This document shows positions 7,552-16,929 of a stretch of DNA of 64,000 nt, piece after piece. Source of the stretch: Chromohalobacter moromii (lineage in GTDB: Bacteria; Pseudomonadota; Gammaproteobacteria; Pseudomonadales; Halomonadaceae); NCBI RefSeq assembly GCF_023091865.1, contig NZ_JAHXDI010000002.1, forward strand, positions 310,001-374,000, given 5' to 3'. The position numbers were made by a program, and so were the translations under genes. The first letter of the stretch is position 1. Every line of letters starts with the position of its first letter. Below the pieces are notes generated by a model. The model saw nothing but the letters and a program-made list of their open reading frames with translations, searched no databases and was not told where the DNA came from.

Positions 7552-8544
7552 TCATGTCGGCGGTGGGCACGCGCGCACCAGTAGCGCCGCGCGTGCGCCG
7601 AGTTCCACCTGGGCATTGGGGAACACCACCGCCACCGGTGCCTCTTCGACGATGGTGTCGCCAGCCTGACCATCATGCGCGAGCTGGGTGCCCACGGCGA
7701 ATTCGGTGAAGTTAGGCGTTTCCTCAGAGAAGCACAGCGAGAAGTCCTGCGACTGGCGCATCAGTTCGCTGACGACGCGGAAGAAACGCACCTCTTCGAG
7801 ATTTCCCGATGGCATCTGACGGCCCTCGAGCAATGCCTCGAGCAGTGTGAGCATTCCCGCCAGCGCGTCGAGGTCGTTCTCGCCGAAGGGGCGCACCTTG
7901 CCGAGTTCCAGCGTGAACGCCTGCGCGGCGTGATAATGCTTGGAATAATGCGAGAAGGTCCAGCTATGGCGATGCTGATGCAAGGCCGCCTGCATACCGG
8001 CGGCGGCCAGTCCATGCCATTGCGCGGGGTCGGTCTCGGCGTCGGCGAAGGGCTCGACGGCGAAGCGCGGATAGCGGCTGTCGCGAATCGCGGTGTGCAT
8101 GTCGTAATGCACGCGCGGCAAGGTATGGCGCGCGAAGAAGGCATCGACGACGGCCATCAGCTCGCGAGCGCGGTCGGGCTCGTCACCTTCCAGGTCCAGG
8201 CCTCGCTGAAAAAGGCGATTGAGGTTGGTGGTGCAAAAGCGCACGCCCTGTCGAATCGCCTCGAGATTGCCAAGAATCACCAGTACCGGCGCGCCTAGTC
8301 TGAGCTGGCCGGCCTCGAGGCGCGCCAGCCATGCGCCGACGAGCTCGATGGGGGCGGTCTCGTTGCCGTGGATGCCCGCCGAGACGACGCATGCCTGCGC
8401 CTCGGGGGCGAGTTCATCGGGGAGTAGTTCGAGTACGCCGGGCGCATGCAGGCGATAGCGCCCGCCGGGCACCTTGCCACTGCGTCCTTCGTGCGGCTCG
8501 ACGGGATCAGCGTCGAGACTCGAAGCGAGCCAGTCGTCGAGCAT
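7552..8544 (-). CDS. astE: Succinylglutamate desuccinylase
   Basis: A 330-residue AstE, the last step of the arginine succinyltransferase (AST) pathway: N-succinylglutamate to glutamate plus succinate. The zinc site motif GIHGNETAP is near residue 61, DMHTAI supplies a further histidine, and the catalytic glutamate region follows in TLELGKVRPFG. Length matches the family. ATG at 8544 and TTG at 8550 are both possible starts; the second would overlap the preceding stop. It directly follows the DUF1338 gene, and no other ast genes are in the window. With the neighbouring arginine/ornithine-type importer this suggests an arginine-catabolism block. Confidence 0.88.
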   Translation of the reverse strand: MLDDWLASSLDADPVEPHEGRSGKVPGGRYRLHAPGVLELLPDELAPEAQACVVSAGIHGNETAPIELVGAWLARLEAGQLRLGAPVLVILGNLEAIRQGVRFCTTNLNRLFQRGLDLEGDEPDRARELMAVVDAFFARHTLPRVHYDMHTAIRDSRYPRFAVEPFADAETDPAQWHGLAAAGMQAALHQHRHSWTFSHYSKHYHAAQAFTLELGKVRPFGENDLDALAGMLTLLEALLEGRQMPSGNLEEVRFFRVVSELMRQSQDFSLCFSEETPNFTEFAVGTQLAHDGQAGDTIVEEAPVAVVFPNAQVELGARAALLVRACPPPT

Positions 8545-8546
8545 GT

Positions 8547-9368
8547 TCAACGCCCCGCGGAGCGCTCGCCGCGCACATCGGTGGATTCGAAGATCTTGTC
8601 CGCGCTGGCGGCGACGAAGCCTTGATAAAGCTGGCCGTCATCGTCGTGATAGCGCTTGGCGAATTCGTAGTAGCAGGTCGGGATTTCTTCCGTCTGACCG
8701 CCGGCGAAGGTGAACGGCTGGCGGTCGGCCAGCGTCGAGCCCTGCTCGAGCAGGACCTCGGGCGAGCCCTTGATGCGGCCGCCCGAGTCATTGATGCCGA
8801 TGCCCAGGTCCTCGACTTTCGCGAGCACCTTTTCCAGCGTGTCGTACTGCGTGAAGCGATTGACGCTGATGGTGAAGTGGTTGGCACGTAGGCCAATGAT
8901 CGATAGCCAGGCGGCGTATTCGCTTTCCGCCATCAACTGCTGGTAGGTCTCGAAGCTCGGGGCTTCCCATAACCGGCCGGCCCAGAGTACCTCGGGCGAT
9001 GTGACTTGCTGTGGGTCGATCTGCGCGATCAGCGCATCGATGCTGGCCTGTGCTTGGGCAGAAAGCTCGTCGCACTTGAGCTCGGAGAGGAATACGCGTG
9101 GCTGGTCGTCGCTGGGCGGCAGGTAACCGAAGGCGCGCAGCTTCTTGGCCTCGAACTCGTAGGGCGCAAAGCGGGTGTAGCCCATCGCCAGTAGATGCGG
9201 TTCGAGTGCTTCCAGGCGAATGGGCCCTCGGTCGAAGGTACGAAACGCGACGTGGTCGTTGATGATCGTTTCGCCGTCGGCCAGAAAAGCATCGTGAATG
9301 TGCTGCGCCTGGGGCGTCATGGCGACGTAGTCATCCCATAACTGGGCGAAGAACTCTTGGTTGGTCAT
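8547..9368 (-). CDS. DUF1338 (HglS/YdcJ-like) iron dioxygenase-family protein
   Basis: A 273-residue VOC-fold protein of the DUF1338 family. Members characterised as HglS convert 2-oxoadipate to D-2-hydroxyglutarate in lysine catabolism, using a His-His-Glu iron site. Candidate ligands visible here are the histidine in NDHVAFRTF, the histidine in RANHFTISVN and a late glutamate in CYYEFAKR. It is shorter than full HglS/YdcJ, so substrate may differ. The stop overlaps or abuts the astE start, implying one transcript and a role alongside arginine/glutamate metabolism. I infer family, not substrate. Confidence 0.75.
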   Translation of the reverse strand: MTNQEFFAQLWDDYVAMTPQAQHIHDAFLADGETIINDHVAFRTFDRGPIRLEALEPHLLAMGYTRFAPYEFEAKKLRAFGYLPPSDDQPRVFLSELKCDELSAQAQASIDALIAQIDPQQVTSPEVLWAGRLWEAPSFETYQQLMAESEYAAWLSIIGLRANHFTISVNRFTQYDTLEKVLAKVEDLGIGINDSGGRIKGSPEVLLEQGSTLADRQPFTFAGGQTEEIPTCYYEFAKRYHDDDGQLYQGFVAASADKIFESTDVRGERSAGR

Positions 9369-9726
9369 GTCGTGCGCCTGCTCTTCTGTTGTTGTGCGGT
9401 ACGCGTTATTGCGAGGCCCGTCCCATTTTAGCTTTGTGCCGTTGCGAGAGCCGTACGCGGGCGAAGCGTGGCTTCAAGCATCGCTAATACGGCATTAGCA
9501 CCGTCGATACCCCTACAGTACGAACCGGGCGCACCATCACAAGAGGGGAGGTCGGCGTAATGAAAATGCCCGGTCTCAAGATGAAAACCGTGTCGCTGAA
9601 GATGAGCGACGACGTCTGAGAGCAAGAGAGGGCTGTGAGGACAAGGGAGGCTTTCATGATGCCGTATTCGAGCATATTATTAACGTGCTATTTATAACAC
9701 GCTAACTAAAAGAGGATGGAAACATC
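9369..9726. other. Divergent intergenic region between DUF1338 and oprB
   Basis: No gene is supported; the small minus-strand frames here lack ribosome sites. It must contain promoters firing both ways. An imperfect inverted repeat (TTAACGTG-N10-CACGCTAA, 9680-9705) lies 20 bases before the oprB ribosome site (AGAGGA) and overlaps a TATAAC -10-like box. It could be an operator for the porin gene. Confidence 0.45.
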
Positions 9727-11037
9727 ATGACCTCGCGCACGTTCGGCAGACTTCGCGCAGGTGGCGCGCCACTCGTCATCATCGGCAGCTTCCTGATCGC
9801 CGGTACAGCCCACGCCTATTCGGCCTTCGCGCCGGATTCCCCTTATATGTTCGGTGATTGGGGCGGAGAGCGCACGGCGCTGGAAGACGCCGGCGTTGCT
9901 TTCAGTTTCGACTACGTCGGCGAGGCCGCCACCATTCTCGACGGAGGCTACCGCGATAGCCACGTGACCAAATACGCCGATCAGTTCGCCGTCGGTGCTA
10001 ATGTCGACCTCGACAAGCTGGCCGGTATTCCCGACGCGGAGTTCCAGATAACGATGGTCAACCGCAATGGCCATACGGCCAACGACCGGCTCAGCGACCC
10101 GGACGCGACGGTCGGTGGCTCCAACGTGCAGGAAGTGCAGGGGCGCGGGCCGGTCACGCGACTGACGCAGTTCTGGTATCGCCAGCGGTTCTTCGACGAC
10201 GCCTTGGCTATCAAACTGGGGCGGATTCCCTTCGGCGATGATTTCGCCACCATCGACAGCAACTTCCAGAACCTGGCGTTCGGCGGGGCGCAGCCGGGCA
10301 ACTGGGGCAACAATATCTATAACTGGCCGATCTCGCAGTGGGCGGCGGTGATCCGTACGAACGTCGCGTCCGATTGGTATGCCCAGTTGGGGGCCTTCAA
10401 TATCAATGATAGCAATCTGGAGAACGACAACGGCTTCGATCTGCGCACCAGTGGCGCCGAAGGCACGCTTTTCCCGGTGGAGCTCGGGTATACCCCGACG
10501 TTGAATGGCATGGAAGGCGCCTACAAGCTCGGCTTCTACACACAGAATGTCGAGAATCGCGCCTATGGCGATGGCCCGGCAACGGAGACCAGCGATACCA
10601 ATACCGGGCTCTACTACGTGGTGCAGCAGCAGGTGACGACGCGCGGCGGCAATCCCGATCGCGGGTTGACGCTATTCAGCATGGGCAATGCCAACCACGG
10701 CGATACGGCGGGTATCGATCGTTACGTTTCGATTGGTGCGACCTACAAGGGGCCGTTCGATGCTCGCCCGCAGGATGACGCCGGCATCGGGTTGGCTTAT
10801 CTCCACGTCAATGACGACGTCAACGACTACGTTGATTACTACAACGCCACACCAGCGGGTTTATCCTCGCCACTGCCGCGCCAGGGCCACGAGTACGATG
10901 CCGAGATTTATTACAGCTTCAACCTGACCCACTACTTGGCGTTGCGCCCCAACCTGCAGTACGTGGTCAACCCGTCGGCGGTGGATTCAGTCGACAACGC
11001 CTGGGTCGCCGGCACCACGATCCAGGCGAGCTTCTGA
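9727..11037 (+). CDS. oprB: Carbohydrate-selective porin, OprB family
   Basis: A 436-residue outer-membrane beta-barrel that lets sugars, typically glucose, cross the outer membrane. The signal peptide ends at AHA|YS near residue 31. Family landmarks include the opening MFGDWGGERTALEDAGV, the WYRQRFFDDALAIKLGRI strand and a C-terminal phenylalanine (QASF) that marks insertion by the BAM machinery. AGAGGA precedes the start. It converges with a gluconolactonase-like gene across a bidirectional terminator. With the Entner-Doudoroff operon at 47-50 kb it suggests glucose or gluconate use. Confidence 0.88.
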   Translation: MTSRTFGRLRAGGAPLVIIGSFLIAGTAHAYSAFAPDSPYMFGDWGGERTALEDAGVAFSFDYVGEAATILDGGYRDSHVTKYADQFAVGANVDLDKLAGIPDAEFQITMVNRNGHTANDRLSDPDATVGGSNVQEVQGRGPVTRLTQFWYRQRFFDDALAIKLGRIPFGDDFATIDSNFQNLAFGGAQPGNWGNNIYNWPISQWAAVIRTNVASDWYAQLGAFNINDSNLENDNGFDLRTSGAEGTLFPVELGYTPTLNGMEGAYKLGFYTQNVENRAYGDGPATETSDTNTGLYYVVQQQVTTRGGNPDRGLTLFSMGNANHGDTAGIDRYVSIGATYKGPFDARPQDDAGIGLAYLHVNDDVNDYVDYYNATPAGLSSPLPRQGHEYDAEIYYSFNLTHYLALRPNLQYVVNPSAVDSVDNAWVAGTTIQASF

Positions 11038-11097
11038 GTCTCGCAGCGTGCCTCGGTACTCACGTTAGGCCATCACGGGTTGCCGGACAGCACGAAA

Positions 11098-11122
11098 CGC
11101 CCGGTTTCATGAAAACCGGGCG
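11098..11122. terminator. Bidirectional hairpin terminator (oprB / lactonase)
   Basis: CGCCCGGTTT pairs with AAACCGGGCG across a short loop, a 10-bp GC-rich stem between two convergent genes. The run of A/T inside the arms gives weak U-tracts either way. Confidence 0.6.
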
Positions 11123-11148
11123 GATGTCGAATGCACGAGAGACGCTGC

Positions 11149-12180
11149 TCAGGCGCCCCTGGCACCGGTATAGAGCGTGTAGATCGACTGGCTGGCCGTC
11201 ATCAGCAAGCGGTTGCGGTCTTCGCCCACGAAGCAGAGGTTGGCGCAGACTTCGGGTAACAGAATACGCGCCAAGCGCTCGCCGTCGGGGGTGAATACCG
11301 AGACTCCGTCCTTGCCTTCCCCGCCTGACACGCCGGCCCAGATATTGCCGTCCTGATCCAGCGTGATGCCGTCGTAGCCTTCGTCCTTGCTCGAGATCAC
11401 CGTCTCACGTTCGCCTTGCGCGGTGCCGTCCTCTGCCAGGCGCCAGCGCGAGATGGTGGCCGGCTGGTCAGGATAGTGGGACGGCGCGGTGTCGCTGGCG
11501 TAGAGCGTGCGTTTGTCGGCGGAGAGCGCAATGCCGTTAGGCTTGTAGAGCGCATCGGAAAATAAGCGTGGTTCGTCGAGGTCGTCGTCGATGTAGTAGA
11601 TCGCTGGATCGAGCTCGAGCTCACGCTTATGGCCTTCATAGTCCACGTGTGCGCCGTAGCCGGGGTCGGTGAACAAGATACCCCCGTTGTCGAGAGCCAC
11701 CAGATCGTTGGGCGCATTGAGGCGCTTGCCCTGGAACTGGTCGGCCAGGGTCGTGACGCTGCCATCCCATTCATAGCGGACCACGCGCGCGGGTGAGTGC
11801 TCACATGCTACCAGGCGCCCCCAACGGTCGAAGGTATTGCCGTTGGAATGACCGACGCCTTCGCGCAGCACGCTGACTTCTCCCGTGGCTTCATCCCAGC
11901 GCATCTGCCGGGCGCGAGGGATGTCGCTGAACACGGCGTAGCGGCCCACGGCGTTCCAGGCCGGGCCTTCGAGCCAAAGTCCCCCGGTCCATTGTCGTTC
12001 CAGCGGCGTGTTGAAGACGTAATAAGGCTTGAAACGATCATCGAGCACTTCCCAGGTCTCGTCCGGATAACGCTGCGGTGTGCTGGCTCCTTTGGTTTGT
12101 GCCAATAGCGTTGGCGCGAAGCTGGCCGTGGCGGCCAGGGCGCTGGAGGTGGCGAGGAATTGGCGACGTCCCATCTGCAT
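11149..12180 (-). CDS. SMP-30/gluconolactonase-family secreted lactonase
   Basis: A 343-residue six-bladed beta-propeller of the SMP-30/gluconolaconase/LRE family, hydrolysing sugar lactones such as gluconolactone. The N-terminus MQMGRRQFLATSSALAATASF is a twin-arginine (Tat) signal, so the enzyme is exported folded. Family motifs include EGPAWN (metal glutamate), NGNTFDRWGRLVACEH, LNAPNDLVA and KPNGIALSADKRTLYASD. With OprB adjacent, it probably acts in periplasmic glucose oxidation to gluconate, although no glucose dehydrogenase is in view. The ATGs at 12180 and 12174 are both usable starts. Confidence 0.82.
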   Translation of the reverse strand: MQMGRRQFLATSSALAATASFAPTLLAQTKGASTPQRYPDETWEVLDDRFKPYYVFNTPLERQWTGGLWLEGPAWNAVGRYAVFSDIPRARQMRWDEATGEVSVLREGVGHSNGNTFDRWGRLVACEHSPARVVRYEWDGSVTTLADQFQGKRLNAPNDLVALDNGGILFTDPGYGAHVDYEGHKRELELDPAIYYIDDDLDEPRLFSDALYKPNGIALSADKRTLYASDTAPSHYPDQPATISRWRLAEDGTAQGERETVISSKDEGYDGITLDQDGNIWAGVSGGEGKDGVSVFTPDGERLARILLPEVCANLCFVGEDRNRLLMTASQSIYTLYTGARGA

Positions 12181-12418
12181 GGCGTGAAGATCCTTTGCAT
12201 TCGTTGAGTTTGATGTGTGACGGGTCCCTGTCTTTTGAATGTAGAACTAATATGCACGTATGTTGAACCTATTCGACCAATGGGTGAGACATGGCCAGCT
12301 CGGCACTCGGGACGAAGTGGGCCCTCACCATGCATCGTGTCTATCAAGAATTCCCGTGTCCGGCCGATAACCCCTTCGTCATCGATTGTGAAGACGCAAT
12401 AAGGGTCAAGGGGGGTTA

Positions 12419-14053
12419 ATGGCTAATTCGAACGTGGTCGCTCACGCGGGTGAACCGACGGCGCCGGTGGTTTCGCACGGTTCGCATGCGGAGACGACAC
12501 GTACGCAGTGGACACTCAAGCGCAAGTTGTGGCTGACGCTAGCACTGATGTGGCTGGTGATGATCGCCATCGTGGTCAGCATGGCGTGGCAGAGCAGAAA
12601 TACGATGTTCGACGAGCGTAAGGCGGCGCTTTCCAACACCATCGGCATGGTGCATACCTTGCTGGATGGCTACGCAGATCGGGTTGCGGCGGGCGAGTTG
12701 AGTGAAGAAGAGGCCAAGGCGCGGGCCACCGAGGATCTCGACGCGATGCGCTTCGGCGCCGATCGCGACAATTATGTCTTCGTCTTCGATGCCGACGCGA
12801 AACTCGTCTATCACCCGCGCCGTGACGCGGGCTCGGACATGTCGGACTACGAGGATCCCAACGGCGTCGCGGTGTATCGTGATCTGGCGTCGCTTGGCGA
12901 AGAGGGCAGCGGCTATCTGCCGTATTCCTCGCGTGATGCTAGCAGTGATGCGCTGTTTCCCAAGCTCAGCTACGTCGAACGTTTCAAACCCTGGGGCTGG
13001 AACATGGCGGCGGGTGTCTACACCAACGACATTCAGTCGGCCTTCATCGACAAGTTGTGGCAGTACGCGCTGGTCTTGCTGGTGGCGGGTGGTCTCCTGA
13101 CCGCGGCCTTCCTGTTGGTGATCCGCAACGTTTATCGCAGCCTGGGGGGCGAGCCGGATGAAGCCGCCCGCGTCGTGGGGCGTATCGCCGAAGGCGATCT
13201 GACCACGCCCACCGCATTGCGCGACGGCGATACGCACAGCCTGATGTATGCCATCGAGCGCATGCGCCTCGAGTTGAGCAAGACGATCGCGCGTATCCGT
13301 GAATCCGGGGAAGCCATCGACCAAGGCGCGCGCGAGATCGCCACGGGTAACAACGATCTTTCTGCGCGGACCGAGGAGCAGGCGGCCTCGCTGGCACAAA
13401 CCGCGTCGAGCATGGAAGAGTTGACGGCGACCGTGCGGCAGAACGCGGAAAACGCTGACCAGGCCAATAAGGTGTCGGATGCCACGACGGCGTCGGTGGC
13501 GCATGGCCAGGAGGTGATTTCCCAGGTGGTGAGCACCATGGGCGAGATCCGCAGCAGTTCCAGCAAGGTGGCCGATATCATCTCGATGATCGATGACATC
13601 GCCTTCCAGACCAATCTGCTGGCGCTCAATGCCTCGGTGGAAGCGGCGCGTGCCGGCGAGCAGGGTCGTGGCTTCGCGGTAGTCGCCAGCGAAGTGCGCA
13701 ACCTGGCCAGCCGCAGCGCGGATGCTGCGCGCGATATCAAGTCATTGATCGAAGGCTCGGTGAGCCACGTCAATGCTGGTGCCGAGCTCGTCGACCAGGC
13801 CGATAGCGCGATGGGCGAGATCCGCGACGGCGCTCAGCGTGTCAGCGACTTGATGGCCGAAATCTCCGCTGCTTCGCAAGAGCAGTCCTCGGGGATCGAG
13901 CAGGTCAATCAGGCCGTGACGCAGATGGATCAGGTCACGCAGCAAAATGCGGCGCTGGTACAGCAGGCCGCGGGTGCTGCCGGTTCGCTCGAAACGCAAG
14001 CAGGCGATCTTTATCAGGCCGTGGTGCGCTTCCGCGTAGCATCGGACCGCTGA
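12419..14053 (+). CDS. Methyl-accepting chemotaxis protein with periplasmic single-Cache domain
   Basis: A 544-residue chemoreceptor. TM1 is at about residues 37-58. A periplasmic sCache_2 domain (residues 60-205, with [17 protein letters not shown] and [11 protein letters not shown]) binds a small ligand, often a carboxylate. TM2 is at about 210-232, then a HAMP linker and the signalling domain, with its hairpin tip near [30 protein letters not shown]. No C-terminal CheR/CheB-binding pentapeptide is visible (it ends VRFRVASDR). A purine-rich AAGGGGGG precedes the ATG. It is transcribed alone and ends at a strong terminator. Confidence 0.92.
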   Translation: MANSNVVAHAGEPTAPVVSHGSHAETTRTQWTLKRKLWLTLALMWLVMIAIVVSMAWQSRNTMFDERKAALSNTIGMVHTLLDGYADRVAAGELSEEEAKARATEDLDAMRFGADRDNYVFVFDADAKLVYHPRRDAGSDMSDYEDPNGVAVYRDLASLGEEGSGYLPYSSRDASSDALFPKLSYVERFKPWGWNMAAGVYTNDIQSAFIDKLWQYALVLLVAGGLLTAAFLLVIRNVYRSLGGEPDEAARVVGRIAEGDLTTPTALRDGDTHSLMYAIERMRLELSKTIARIRESGEAIDQGAREIATGNNDLSARTEEQAASLAQTASSMEELTATVRQNAENADQANKVSDATTASVAHGQEVISQVVSTMGEIRSSSSKVADIISMIDDIAFQTNLLALNASVEAARAGEQGRGFAVVASEVRNLASRSADAARDIKSLIEGSVSHVNAGAELVDQADSAMGEIRDGAQRVSDLMAEISAASQEQSSGIEQVNQAVTQMDQVTQQNAALVQQAAGAAGSLETQAGDLYQAVVRFRVASDR

Positions 14054-14097
14054 TACCGATCTTGTAACGTTCGCCTTGCGACCTGCGATGGCGAAAG

Positions 14098-14138
14098 ACA
14101 CGAACACCCGGCGAGGATATCTCGCCGGGTGTTCGTGT
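14098..14138. terminator. Strong bidirectional terminator (MCP / hemerythrin gene)
   Basis: A perfect 18-bp stem (14098-14115 with 14121-14138; outer arms ACACGAACACCC / GGGTGTTCGTGT) with a GATAT loop, placed between convergent genes. Confidence 0.85.
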
Positions 14139-14163
14139 TATGGCGTGGCGTTCAGTCTTTCTC

Positions 14164-14601
14164 TCAAGATGCCAGGCGTTGCATCTCTTGCTGGTAGGTG
14201 TCGGCCAGCGACTGCTTGGTCGCATCGTCGAAGACGCGACCGGCCAGTTGGAAGACTTCCTGCTCTTCCTCGTCGAGATGATGCGTGACCATTTCCTGCA
14301 GTTGGCGTGCCGTGGCTAGCCAGGCCGGTGAGCTGTAATCGGTCTGTTGCAGGGTCTCGATCAGTTCGTCGATCTCATGATGCTCGGCCACGCTGTGGCG
14401 GGCTTTTTCCTGCGTCATGTCGTGCTCCATCATGGGGATGTAGAGCGCGCGCTCTTCCGCTCCCGCATGATGTTCCAGCTCGGCGCGTATGCGGTTGAAT
14501 AATTCGTCGCGGCCCTCGCTATCGCCGTGCGTCTTGACCAGCAGGTCGAGCAAGGTGCGCTGCCTGTCGTGACTTTCACGCAGTGCTTCGAATATCGTCA
14601 T
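14164..14601 (-). CDS. Hemerythrin HHE cation-binding domain protein
   Basis: A 145-residue, all-helical cytoplasmic protein with the di-iron-type HHE pattern. His in ESHDRQ, HHAGAEE, VAEHHEID and THHLDEEE lie on four helices at roughly residues 11, 43-44, 73-74 and 107-108. Such proteins bind iron and respond to oxygen, nitric oxide or other oxidative signals; the specific role here is unknown. It stands alone on the minus strand. Confidence 0.85.
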   Translation of the reverse strand: MTIFEALRESHDRQRTLLDLLVKTHGDSEGRDELFNRIRAELEHHAGAEERALYIPMMEHDMTQEKARHSVAEHHEIDELIETLQQTDYSSPAWLATARQLQEMVTHHLDEEEQEVFQLAGRVFDDATKQSLADTYQQEMQRLAS

Positions 14602-14702
14602 GGTCCTCTCCCTGGAGCGATTACGGTCTGGGCCGTGGCTTGTCGTGCCACGTGCCCATCTACCTTAGGCGACTCGCGAGGCTTGTGCGACCCACGCGCC
14701 TC

Positions 14703-15773
14703 TTAGATCGCCTCGATGATCGCCTGTGCCAGATCCCGAGTCGTGCCTTGGCCCTTGAGGTCGGGCGTCAGCACGTTGGGGTCGGCCTTGGCGAGGACCG
14801 CTTCGATGGCATCGAGCATGGCCTTGCCGGCCTCTTCATGACCCAAGTGATCGAGCATCATGGCACCGCACCAGATCTGACCGATGGGGTTGGCGATGCC
14901 TTGACCGGCGATATCCGGCGCGCTGCCGTGGACGGGTTCGAAGAGGCTGGGAAAGGCGCCTTCGGGGTTGATGTTGGCCGAGGGCGCGACGCCGATGGTG
15001 CCGGTGCATGCTGGGCCCAGATCGGAGAGGATGTCGCCGAACAGGTTGCTGGCCACGACCACGTCGAACCAGTCGGGATGGAGCACGAAATTGGCGGTCA
15101 GGATGTCGATGTGGAACTGATCCACGTCGATCTCCGGATAGAACGCGTGCATGGCTTTCACGCGCTCGTCCCAGTAGGGCATGGTGATCGAGATGCCGTT
15201 GGATTTGGTGGCCGAGGTGAGCTTTCCGCGCGGGCGCTTTTTGGCCAGTTCGAAGGCGTATTTGAGAACGCGGTCGACGCCGGTGCGGGTCATCACGGTT
15301 TCCTGCATCACCGTTTCGCGCTCGGTGCCTTCGAAGATCTTACCGCCGATGCTCGAGTACTCGCCTTCGGTATTCTCGCGTACCACGTAGAAGTCGATGT
15401 CGCCGGGCTGGCGGTCGGCCAGCGGACTCTTGATACCGGGCATTAGTTTGCAAGGGCGCAGATTGATGTATTGGTCGAACTCACGCCGGAACTGCAGCAG
15501 CGATCCCCACAGCGAGACGTGGTCGGGCACCTTGTCGGGCAGCCCCACGGCGCCGAAGAAGATAGCGTCGAAGCGGGACAGCGTGGCTTTCCAGTCGTCT
15601 GGCAGCATCTGGCCGTGCGCGAGGTAATAGTCGCAACTGGCGAAGTCGAATTCTTCGAAGGTGAGATCGATGTCGAAGCGTTGGGCCGCGGCCTTCAGGG
15701 CGAGGACGCCTTCCGGGGTGACTTCGGTGCCAATGCCGTCACCGGGAATGACGGCGATGTTGTGCGCGTTCAT
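14703..15773 (-). CDS. dmlA: D-malate / tartrate dehydrogenase (isopropylmalate dehydrogenase family)
   Basis: A 356-residue NAD-dependent decarboxylating dehydrogenase. The N-terminus NIAVIPGDGIGTEVTPEG is typical of the isocitrate/isopropylmalate fold. The substrate loop and catalytic residues appear in LRPCKLMPG, the Tyr of VVRENTEGEYSS, the Lys of SATKSNG and the Asp residues of SNLFGDILSDLGP. Members oxidise D-malate to pyruvate or act on tartrate; the sequence alone does not choose. The start at 15773 is supported by AAGGAG 7 bases upstream. The divergent LysR-type gene next door matches the dmlA-dmlR pairing, suggesting inducible growth on D-malate. Confidence 0.85.
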   Translation of the reverse strand: MNAHNIAVIPGDGIGTEVTPEGVLALKAAAQRFDIDLTFEEFDFASCDYYLAHGQMLPDDWKATLSRFDAIFFGAVGLPDKVPDHVSLWGSLLQFRREFDQYINLRPCKLMPGIKSPLADRQPGDIDFYVVRENTEGEYSSIGGKIFEGTERETVMQETVMTRTGVDRVLKYAFELAKKRPRGKLTSATKSNGISITMPYWDERVKAMHAFYPEIDVDQFHIDILTANFVLHPDWFDVVVASNLFGDILSDLGPACTGTIGVAPSANINPEGAFPSLFEPVHGSAPDIAGQGIANPIGQIWCGAMMLDHLGHEEAGKAMLDAIEAVLAKADPNVLTPDLKGQGTTRDLAQAIIEAI

Positions 15774-15898
15774 GAAAGGCTCCTTCGATAATCGGGGGAA
15801 CGGTACGTCTTCGGTGTTTCTCTTGAGTCTAGCGTGCGCCATCGCGATGATAATCAGGCTATAATGCAAGCCACTCTTGAATAAAAGTGGAGAATGAC
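15774..15898. promoter_or_regulatory. Divergent dmlA-dmlR control region
   Basis: A 125-bp region between divergent genes. A consensus TATAAT (15860-15865, plus strand) lies 34 bases before the regulator start, with a poor -35. It is the expected binding site for the LysR protein; I could not single out one T-N11-A box with confidence. Confidence 0.5.
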
Positions 15899-16825
15899 GT
15901 GACGCCGCTCGATGATCTGGCCTTCTTTCAACAGGTGGCGCGTTCAGGGAGCTTGACCGGTGCCTCGCGGGAGCTTGGCTTGTCGCTGTCGGCGGTGAGC
16001 AAGCGCCTCATGCAGTTGGAGGCGCGACTCGATGTGTCGCTTGCTACACGCACTACGCGGCGGCTGACCCTGACCGCCGAAGGGGAGCGTTATCTGGCGC
16101 GTGGGACGATGATCCTCGGTGACCTGGGGGATCTCGAGAACTCACTACGAGACCAGGGCGCTTCGTTGTCGGGACGGCTTCGAATCAATGCCACGTTCGG
16201 CTTCGGGCGGCGCCATGTGGCGCCACTGATCTCGCGCTTTGCCGAGCTCCATCCTCAATTGGAACTGCTGCTGGAATTGACCAGCTTCCCGCTGGGACTC
16301 GACGAGCAAGGGTTCGATATCAACATCCGCGTCGGTGAGCCGCCAGATGCGCGTTGGATCGCCAAGCGGTTGCTCACCAACCGCCGGGTACTCTGCGCAG
16401 CACCTGCTTATCTAGCCAGCGCCCCGAGGCTCGAACGGCTTGAGGATCTGGCCCACCACCGGTGCCTGGTCGTACGCGAGAACGATACCGACTATTCGCT
16501 ATGGCGGTTCGAGTCCACCGATGGCACACGCACTCAGCGCGCCATACGCGTTCACGGTCGACTGGCGAGCAACGATGCCGAGGCCATGACGCGGATGGCA
16601 CTCGATGGTCACGGCGTATTATTGCGCTCCTGGTGGGATGTCCATGAGTACCTGGCAAACGGCGAGCTAGTGGCCTTGTTGCCGCAGTGGCAGGGGATTC
16701 GCGCGGATTTTTACCTGCTTTACAGTGGACGTATGCGGGACAGCGTACGGATGCGCAGGTTCATCGATTTCATGATCACGGAGATGACCGGCCGTGTGCC
16801 CGAATTGCCCGGCGCATCACGTTAA
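15899..16825 (+). CDS. dmlR: LysR-family transcriptional regulator (DmlR-like)
   Basis: A 308-residue LysR regulator. The N-terminal winged helix-turn-helix is at about residues 5-62 (GSLTGASRELGLSLSAVSKR). The effector domain is of the CrgA/DmlR subgroup (LRINATFGFGRRHVAPLI). A GTG start at 15899 is chosen because GGAG lies 6 bases upstream; an in-frame GTG at 15887 would place the ribosome site inside the gene. It is divergently transcribed from the malate dehydrogenase and probably activates it when the substrate is present. Confidence 0.87.
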   Translation: MTPLDDLAFFQQVARSGSLTGASRELGLSLSAVSKRLMQLEARLDVSLATRTTRRLTLTAEGERYLARGTMILGDLGDLENSLRDQGASLSGRLRINATFGFGRRHVAPLISRFAELHPQLELLLELTSFPLGLDEQGFDINIRVGEPPDARWIAKRLLTNRRVLCAAPAYLASAPRLERLEDLAHHRCLVVRENDTDYSLWRFESTDGTRTQRAIRVHGRLASNDAEAMTRMALDGHGVLLRSWWDVHEYLANGELVALLPQWQGIRADFYLLYSGRMRDSVRMRRFIDFMITEMTGRVPELPGASR

Positions 16826-16929
16826 TGTCCCCATCGCTGGCCTTTGGTGCCATGCTATCTGCTATGATGTGCCGCCTTGCGGCGGGCCAGGTCGGCGTCG
16901 CGCTTTCGAGGTCATAGGGAGTCGAGGGA

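Noticed and set aside
9428-9675. Small minus-strand frames between the DUF1338 gene and oprB
   Set aside because: Weak hydrophobic start but no ribosome site, and the two frames overlap; more likely promoter DNA.
12539-13504. A 321-codon open frame antisense to the chemoreceptor
   Set aside because: Shadow of the MCP gene with no start signals or homology I can see.
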